Of a stretch of DNA of 64,000 nt, positions 59,758 to 64,000 are shown one piece after another. The notes beneath the pieces were generated by a model, which saw only the letters and a program-made list of their open reading frames with translations, was not told the DNA's origin and did not search any database. Source of the stretch: Massilia sp. (GTDB lineage: Bacteria > Pseudomonadota > Gammaproteobacteria > Burkholderiales > Burkholderiaceae_D). Location: the NCBI GenBank assembly GCA_025359245.1, contig JANYGW010000072.1, positions 1-64,000 on the forward strand, in the 5' to 3' direction. The position numbers and the translations under genes were made by a program. Numbering within the stretch: position 1 is the stretch's first letter; the number at the start of each line of letters is the position of its first letter.

Positions 59758-60696
59758 CTAGCGCTGCCGCTCTCTGGCACGTATCTCGCGGATGGCGCGC
59801 GCCGTGCGGCACACGATTTGCGCTGGCGGTTCGGCGACGCTGCCGGCCGTTTCCAACGCCGCGGCCAGCTGCGGCAAGGCGTTTTCCCTTGCCATCTCGA
59901 TGGGAGTCGCGCAGGCCAGCGCGTCGCTGAAATTGGTGTTTGCACTATTGACGTCCACGCCGTGCTTGATCAGCATCTGGACCAGCGGCAGCGTTTCCGC
60001 CTCGCAGCCGGCGTCATGCGGTCGTTTCGCGCACGATTTCGCCAGTTCGATCAAGGCCGGATGGTTCGAATCGCCATTCGGATTGATGCCCAGTTCCAGC
60101 AGTACGCTGACCATCGCGTCCTGGTGTTCCCTGACCCGTGCCGACAGCAAGGCCAGCGCACCCGCATCCTCGGGCGCGAGCGGAGGGCGGTGGGCCAGGA
60201 TGCGCTGGAGCATGTCGATGTCGTGGGCGGTATCGGCCGACTTGCCGAGCTGGCTCAGGTCGAACTGCGCGGCCGGAGCGCCGCGCTGCAACAGCAAGTC
60301 CATCATCGCCGGGGACTTGGCGCGCACCAGTGACGGGCCGCTGCCGGTCGACAGCGACAAGCCCGCGTCGAGCAGCATGGCGGCGGCCGCCACCTTGTCG
60401 TACCAAACCGCCTGCTGCAACAGTTGCCTTCCGACCGAGTCATTGCTGATCAATTCCGGGTGCGACTTGAGGAGCGACTTGAGCTTGCGCTCGTTCCCTT
60501 CCCGGATCGCCGTGCTGGCGCTGTCGGCCGGCGAGTCCTTTGCAAACAGCACGCCCAGGCCGACCAGGGGAAGGATGGCTATCAGACACAGGGGATTGCC
60601 ATCGCAAATGACCTTGTCTGCGTACGCCGGGCTCGACACGGTCGACAGGCACAGCAAAGCCGTCGCCAGCGCTACTTGTATTTTCTTGAGTAACAT
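59758..60696 (-). CDS. Exported ankyrin-repeat protein
   Basis: 312 residues. Signal peptide ending SSPAYA near residue 26, then a hydrophobic segment (PLCLIAILPLVGLGVLF) that may keep it membrane-attached. About five ankyrin-type helix pairs follow, of the form 'LLLxxGAxxxxxx' (AAAMLLDAGLSLSTGSGPSL; MMDLLLQRGAPAAQFDLSQL; VLLELGINPNGDSNHPALIE; LVQMLIKHGVDVNSANTNFS). Cys pairs (VICDGNPLC; SCAKRPHDAGC) fit a periplasmic location. It probably mediates protein contacts; no partner is evident. Confidence 0.75.
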   Translation of the reverse strand: MLLKKIQVALATALLCLSTVSSPAYADKVICDGNPLCLIAILPLVGLGVLFAKDSPADSASTAIREGNERKLKSLLKSHPELISNDSVGRQLLQQAVWYDKVAAAAMLLDAGLSLSTGSGPSLVRAKSPAMMDLLLQRGAPAAQFDLSQLGKSADTAHDIDMLQRILAHRPPLAPEDAGALALLSARVREHQDAMVSVLLELGINPNGDSNHPALIELAKSCAKRPHDAGCEAETLPLVQMLIKHGVDVNSANTNFSDALACATPIEMARENALPQLAAALETAGSVAEPPAQIVCRTARAIREIRARERQR

Positions 60697-60763
60697 CGGG
60701 TGGCAATATGTTGTTGTATTGACAGCAAGTATGACACGCCGATCAGCGCTTGCGCCAGTTCGG

Positions 60764-61189
60764 TCACGTCTGCCGCACCGGCAGCCATTGGGCGACCCCC
60801 CACGCCAGCTCCGGAACCATGAATAGCCACAGCAGCGGCGCGCCGGTATTGAGCAGCGCCCATGTCATCCATGTGAAAAACAGCATGCGCGCGGCGCCGT
60901 CAAAGCGGCCGAAGCGTTGTTGCGGGTCGCTCAGGCGCAGCGCCGACCACACCAGCACCACGCTCCCGAGCAAACACGCGATCAGCACATGAAATGCGGC
61001 GAATGCGGGCAAGGGCGCGCCGCCAAGTTGCTGATTCATTGCGCTCAATGCCCCGTGCAGCCAGGCAAAACTCCATGGCGTTGCAAAGGGGCCGGTCAGC
61101 AAGATATCGTAGACGGCACTTGCGCGCACGACATGGCGAAATGTGGCGGTGGAAAGCGATGGCATCAGGGCACCCAAGAAAGTCGACAT
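60764..61189 (-). CDS. Four-helix membrane protein, function unknown
   Basis: 141 residues from ATG 61189. A TTG at 61252 that overlaps the MerR stop would add 21 residues, and an ATG at 61165 would remove 8; none has a clear ribosome site. Four hydrophobic segments: YDILLTGPFATPWSFAWLHG (partly), PAFAAFHVLIACLLGSVVLV, MLFFTWMTWALLNTGAPLLW and the LFMVPELAWGVAQWL end. I do not recognise a family by name. It follows the MerR regulator on the same strand and may be its target. Confidence 0.6.
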   Translation of the reverse strand: MSTFLGALMPSLSTATFRHVVRASAVYDILLTGPFATPWSFAWLHGALSAMNQQLGGAPLPAFAAFHVLIACLLGSVVLVWSALRLSDPQQRFGRFDGAARMLFFTWMTWALLNTGAPLLWLFMVPELAWGVAQWLPVRQT

Positions 61190-61248
61190 GGGCCACTGTA
61201 AAGCCTGATGTAAGGTCCAGGGTAAAGCACTTTTGAGCCGATACGCGC

Positions 61249-61680
61249 TCAAGCCGCCGCGTGCAGGCCTTTCAGGCGGGCTGGCGCGCCGGGCGAGTCC
61301 AGCGTCGCCGCCCCGGCCGACACGGGCGACGCCGGGCTGCAGCTCAATGCGTGGAAGGTCGCTTGCAGCTCGCCCCGCATGTGCTCCAGGCGGCGCATCT
61401 GCTGATCTATTTCGGCCATTTTCAACTTTAACTGCTGCTCAATTTCCGCCCGGCTAAACTGGCCCGCCCGCAGCTTGGGAAGGATGGCGCCGATCTGGGC
61501 CAGCGAGAACCCCAGCGATTGCGCGCTGCGCACGAAGCGCAATTGTTCCAGGTGCGCCTGGCCATAGATGCGGTAGCCGTTCGATGAGCGCACCGCCGCC
61601 TCCAGCAGTTGCTGCCGCTCGTAGTAACGCACGGTGTCGACGCTGACACCAGCCGCCTCGGCGAGTTCGCCAATTTTCAT
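61249..61680 (-). CDS. MerR-family transcriptional regulator
   Basis: 143 residues. The N-terminal winged HTH MKIGELAEAAGVSVDTVRYY, ERQQLLEAAVRSSNGYRIYG, then the dimerisation helix (RAEIEQQLKLKMAEIDQQMR). Only one Cys (LSCSPASP) occurs in the C-terminal part, so it lacks the paired Cys of classic MerR/CueR/SoxR metal or redox sensors and probably senses an organic signal. It is transcribed divergently from gnd and may be coupled to the membrane protein gene downstream. Confidence 0.88.
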   Translation of the reverse strand: MKIGELAEAAGVSVDTVRYYERQQLLEAAVRSSNGYRIYGQAHLEQLRFVRSAQSLGFSLAQIGAILPKLRAGQFSRAEIEQQLKLKMAEIDQQMRRLEHMRGELQATFHALSCSPASPVSAGAATLDSPGAPARLKGLHAAA

Positions 61681-61869
61681 GCTCGCCTCCCGGCCTTGGT
61701 CCAGCGCTGAGTGTACTGCACCCGGCCGGCTCGGGGGCTGCTTCTGTGCGCATGCGCACAGACCGGCGCCCGGCCCGGGCGCATGGTGGCGTCACGCGCC
61801 CCCAGTCATGCGGACGCGCGAAAACTACTTGATGACTCAACAAAACAGCGGCTCGCCAGGAGGTAGTGC

Positions 61870-62913
61870 ATGCAATATGGAATGATCGGCTTGGGGCGCA
61901 TGGGCGCCAACATGGTGCGGCGCCTGGGCGGCGGCGGCCACCAGTGCGTCGCTTTCGACACCCACGAGGCGGCGCGCGCCGCCGTTGCCGGCCCCGGCGT
62001 GACGGCGGTGTCGACGCTCGAACAACTGGTCGGCGCGCTCGCCACGCCGCGCGTGCTGTGGATGATGGTGCCGGCCGGCGCGGTCGAGACGGTGCTGGCC
62101 GCGCTCACGCCATTGCTGCAGGCGGGCGACACCATCATCGACGGCGGCAATTCCTATTATCGCGACGATATCCGGCGCGCCGCGCAATTGCTGCCGCGCC
62201 AGCTGCACTACGTCGACGTCGGCACCAGCGGCGGCGTGGCCGGCTTCGAGCGCGGCTACTGCTTGATGGTCGGCGGCGAGCCCGACGCGGTGCTTGCCAT
62301 TACGCCGCTGCTGGCCACGCTGGCGCCGGGCAACGCGGCCGCATTGCCTACCCCGGGCCGGCTCCCCTTCGGGCCTGGCGCCAGCAGCGCCGACCAGGGC
62401 TATCTGCACTGCGGTCCGCACGGCGCCGGCCACTTCGTCAAGATGGTCCACAACGGGATCGAATACGGCATCATGGGCGCCTACGCCGAGGGCATGAGCA
62501 TCCTGCGCCACGCCGACGCCGGCAAGCACATCGTCGGGACCGACGCCGAGACGACGCCGATGGCCAATCCCGAGTTCTACCAATACGACTTGAACCTGCC
62601 GGAAATCACCGAGCTGTGGCGGCGCGGCAGCGTGATCGGCTCCTGGCTGCTGGACCTGACCGCCGCTGCGCTGGTGCGCGATCCGACGCTGGCCGCCTAC
62701 GAAGGGCGCGTGTCCGATTCCGGCGAGGGGCGCTGGACGCTGGCCGCGGCCATCGAGGAGGCGGTGCCGGCGCCGATCCTGAGCGCGGCCCTGTTCGCGC
62801 GGTTCAGCTCGCGCGGCAACGCCGAGTATGCCGACAAGCTGCTGTCGGCCATGCGCCAGGGTTTCGGCGGCCACCATGAGCAGGCGGCCGTGCCCAAGGA
62901 CGGCGCATCGTGA
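61870..62913 (+). CDS. gnd: 6-phosphogluconate dehydrogenase, decarboxylating (short type)
   Basis: 347 residues, the short NAD-type (YqeC/GndA) form. AGGAGG upstream of ATG 61870. NAD(P) site MQYGMIGLGRMGANMVRRLG, the IIDGGNSYYRDD motif near 90-101, the substrate motif DVGTSGGVAGFERGYCLMVG near 117-136 and catalytic Lys/Asn in GHFVKMVHNGIEYGIM near 188-203. It converts 6-phosphogluconate to ribulose 5-phosphate and CO2 in the cytoplasm. It is the first gene of an operon with a HAD phosphatase and transaldolase, each overlapping the next by 4 bases. Confidence 0.95.
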   Translation: MQYGMIGLGRMGANMVRRLGGGGHQCVAFDTHEAARAAVAGPGVTAVSTLEQLVGALATPRVLWMMVPAGAVETVLAALTPLLQAGDTIIDGGNSYYRDDIRRAAQLLPRQLHYVDVGTSGGVAGFERGYCLMVGGEPDAVLAITPLLATLAPGNAAALPTPGRLPFGPGASSADQGYLHCGPHGAGHFVKMVHNGIEYGIMGAYAEGMSILRHADAGKHIVGTDAETTPMANPEFYQYDLNLPEITELWRRGSVIGSWLLDLTAAALVRDPTLAAYEGRVSDSGEGRWTLAAAIEEAVPAPILSAALFARFSSRGNAEYADKLLSAMRQGFGGHHEQAAVPKDGAS

Positions 62914-63617
62914 GCGAGGCCGGCGACATCGTGTTCCTGCTCGACTGCGACAACACGCTGCTCGACAACGACCGCGTGCAGCAGGATCTGCGGGTGCATA
63001 TGGAACAGCAGTTCGGCGCAGCCAGCGCCGCGCGCTACTGGCAGTTGTTCGAGCAGCTGCGCAGCGAATTGGGCTACGCCGACTACCTCGGCGCGCTGCA
63101 GCGCTACCGCGGCCAGGCCGTATGCGACATGCGCTTGCTGCGCATGTCGTCATTCCTGCTCGACTACCCGTTCAGCGAGCGCCTCTACCCGCGCGCGCTG
63201 CAAGCCATTGCGCACCTGGACCGCTGCGGCACCTGCGTCATGCTGTCCGATGGCGATGTCGTCTTCCAGCCGCACAAGATCGCGCGCTCGGGCCTGTGGC
63301 AGGCGCTCGACGGGCGCGTGCTGATCTATATCCACAAGGAGCGCATGCTGGCCGAGGTGGCGCGCCGCTATCGGGCACTGCACTACGTCTTCGTCGACGA
63401 CAAACCGCGCCTGATCGACGCCATCAAGCGCCAGTGGGGCGCGCGCGTGACCACGGTGTTTGCGCGCCAGGGCCATTACGCGCTGGCGCCGCGCGACAGC
63501 GCGCTGCTCGAGGCGGACATCACGATCGACGCCATCGGCGAGCTGATCGAACTTGACCTGGCGGAGCTGCGCGCGGGCGCACGCGCCGCCCCAACCAGCG
63601 GGAGCGAACTATCATGA
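62910..63617 (+). CDS. HAD-family hydrolase
   Basis: 235 residues from GTG 62910, overlapping the gnd stop. HAD motif I is FLLDCDNTLLDND (nucleophile and acid D-x-D), motif II Ser in VMLSDGDVVF, the Lys in YIHKERML and motif III FVDDKPRLIDAIK. The helical cap sits between motif I and II (about 20-95). Likely a phosphatase for a sugar phosphate or related metabolite. Position between gnd and tal suggests a housekeeping or repair role in the pentose phosphate pathway, which is inference. Confidence 0.88.
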   Translation: MSEAGDIVFLLDCDNTLLDNDRVQQDLRVHMEQQFGAASAARYWQLFEQLRSELGYADYLGALQRYRGQAVCDMRLLRMSSFLLDYPFSERLYPRALQAIAHLDRCGTCVMLSDGDVVFQPHKIARSGLWQALDGRVLIYIHKERMLAEVARRYRALHYVFVDDKPRLIDAIKRQWGARVTTVFARQGHYALAPRDSALLEADITIDAIGELIELDLAELRAGARAAPTSGSELS

Positions 63618-64000
63618 ACGGGGCAATCAACCTGCACGAAATGGGCCAGAGCCTGTGGCTCGACAACATCAGCCGCGCCATCCTCGACGACGGCACGCTG
63701 GAGCGCTACCGGCGCGAGCTGGCCATCACCGGGCTCACGTCCAATCCGACCATCTACCAGCACGCGCTCGCCAGCGGCGCGCTGTACGACGCCGCGATCG
63801 CGGCGGCCCCTGCGGCGCAAGGCAGCGAGGCGCTGTTTTTCAGCCTGGCGCTGGCCGACCTGCGCCGCGCCGCCGACCTGTTCCGCCCCGACTTCGACGC
63901 CAGTTCCGGCGCCGACGGCTGGGTCTCGCTGGAAGTGTCGCCGCTGCTGGTCGACGACGCGGCCGCCTCGATCCGGGTCGCGGCCGAGCTGCACGCGCAG
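63614..64000 (+). CDS. tal: Transaldolase (3' end outside window)
   Basis: First 129 codons from ATG 63614 (overlapping the HAD stop, GGGAGCG upstream). QSLWLDNISRAILDDGTLER near 12-31, then the strand ITGLTSNPTIYQHALASG near 39-56 and WVSLEVSPLLVDDAAASIR near 102-120, which are the start of the (beta/alpha)8 barrel of the longer bacterial transaldolases (TalB-unlike, mycobacterial/TAL subfamily 4-5 type). The Schiff-base Lys lies beyond the window. It moves a dihydroxyacetone unit between sugar phosphates and completes a gnd-HAD-tal operon. Confidence 0.93.
   Translation, partial: MNGAINLHEMGQSLWLDNISRAILDDGTLERYRRELAITGLTSNPTIYQHALASGALYDAAIAAAPAAQGSEALFFSLALADLRRAADLFRPDFDASSGADGWVSLEVSPLLVDDAAASIRVAAELHAQ

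Noticed and set aside
1-64000. CRISPR arrays, tRNA or rRNA genes
   Set aside because: No regularly spaced repeats and no tRNA-like cloverleaf or rRNA sequence noticed while reading both strands; a covariance-model scan would be needed to exclude a single tRNA.

Overview
The window is high-GC DNA (long stretches visibly above 60% GC) with the codon use and gene content of a betaproteobacterium. It most resembles the Oxalobacteraceae (Massilia/Duganella/Janthinobacterium type), judged from the mix of a type VI secretion effector island, type II secretion pseudopilins, sedolisin proteases, an MhpA-type aromatic pathway and the short 6-phosphogluconate dehydrogenase operon. This assignment is inference from gene content; there is no rRNA or tRNA here to confirm it.

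Layout. 1-1.75 kb: mobile-element debris (3' end of an IS4/Tn5-like transposase, a tyrosine-recombinase scrap fused to a dead IS256 transposase) around one small secreted protein. 1.78-17.66 kb: two vgrG modules of an orphan T6SS cargo island. The left module (minus strand) is vgrG, a two-catalytic-domain peptidoglycan hydrolase effector and a secreted putative immunity protein, all with 4-base overlaps. The right module (plus strand) is vgrG, a DUF4123 adaptor, a very large calcineurin-type metallophosphoesterase and a lipoprotein with a beta-helix-like pattern. An AP2-repeat gene lies between them. No T6SS structural genes are present. 17.8-21.2 kb: an IS3-family element interrupted by a second IS3-family element, then a third IS remnant.

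21.3-33.7 kb: secreted or envelope proteins, ilvD, an orphan lipase-chaperone-like gene, a kumamolisin-type S53 protease, a CuA cupredoxin plus Tat-exported metallophosphoesterase operon, and a divergent ECF sigma/anti-sigma pair. The two divergent units carry matching mirrored promoter motifs. 33.7-38.2 kb: gspI-J-K and a secreted S53 protease with two PPC domains. 38.4-42.1 kb: a CobW-like protein with a destroyed P-loop, small DUF2946/DUF305-type metal-associated proteins, a TPR protein and a decayed toxin-like pseudogene.

42.2-59.05 kb: a seven-gene minus-strand aromatic catabolism operon (extradiol dioxygenase, FAH hydrolase, MDR reductase, acyl-CoA synthetase, MhpA-type hydroxylase, MetA-type porin, AI-2E-family permease). 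Divergent from it are two tandem TetR genes, followed by a tripartite RND efflux pump. The same 11-bp palindrome lies before the catabolic operon/TetR pair and before the pump, which suggests joint control. 59-61.7 kb: DUF2059, ankyrin, membrane and MerR genes. 61.87-64 kb: gnd, a HAD phosphatase and the start of transaldolase, a pentose-phosphate operon running off the window.
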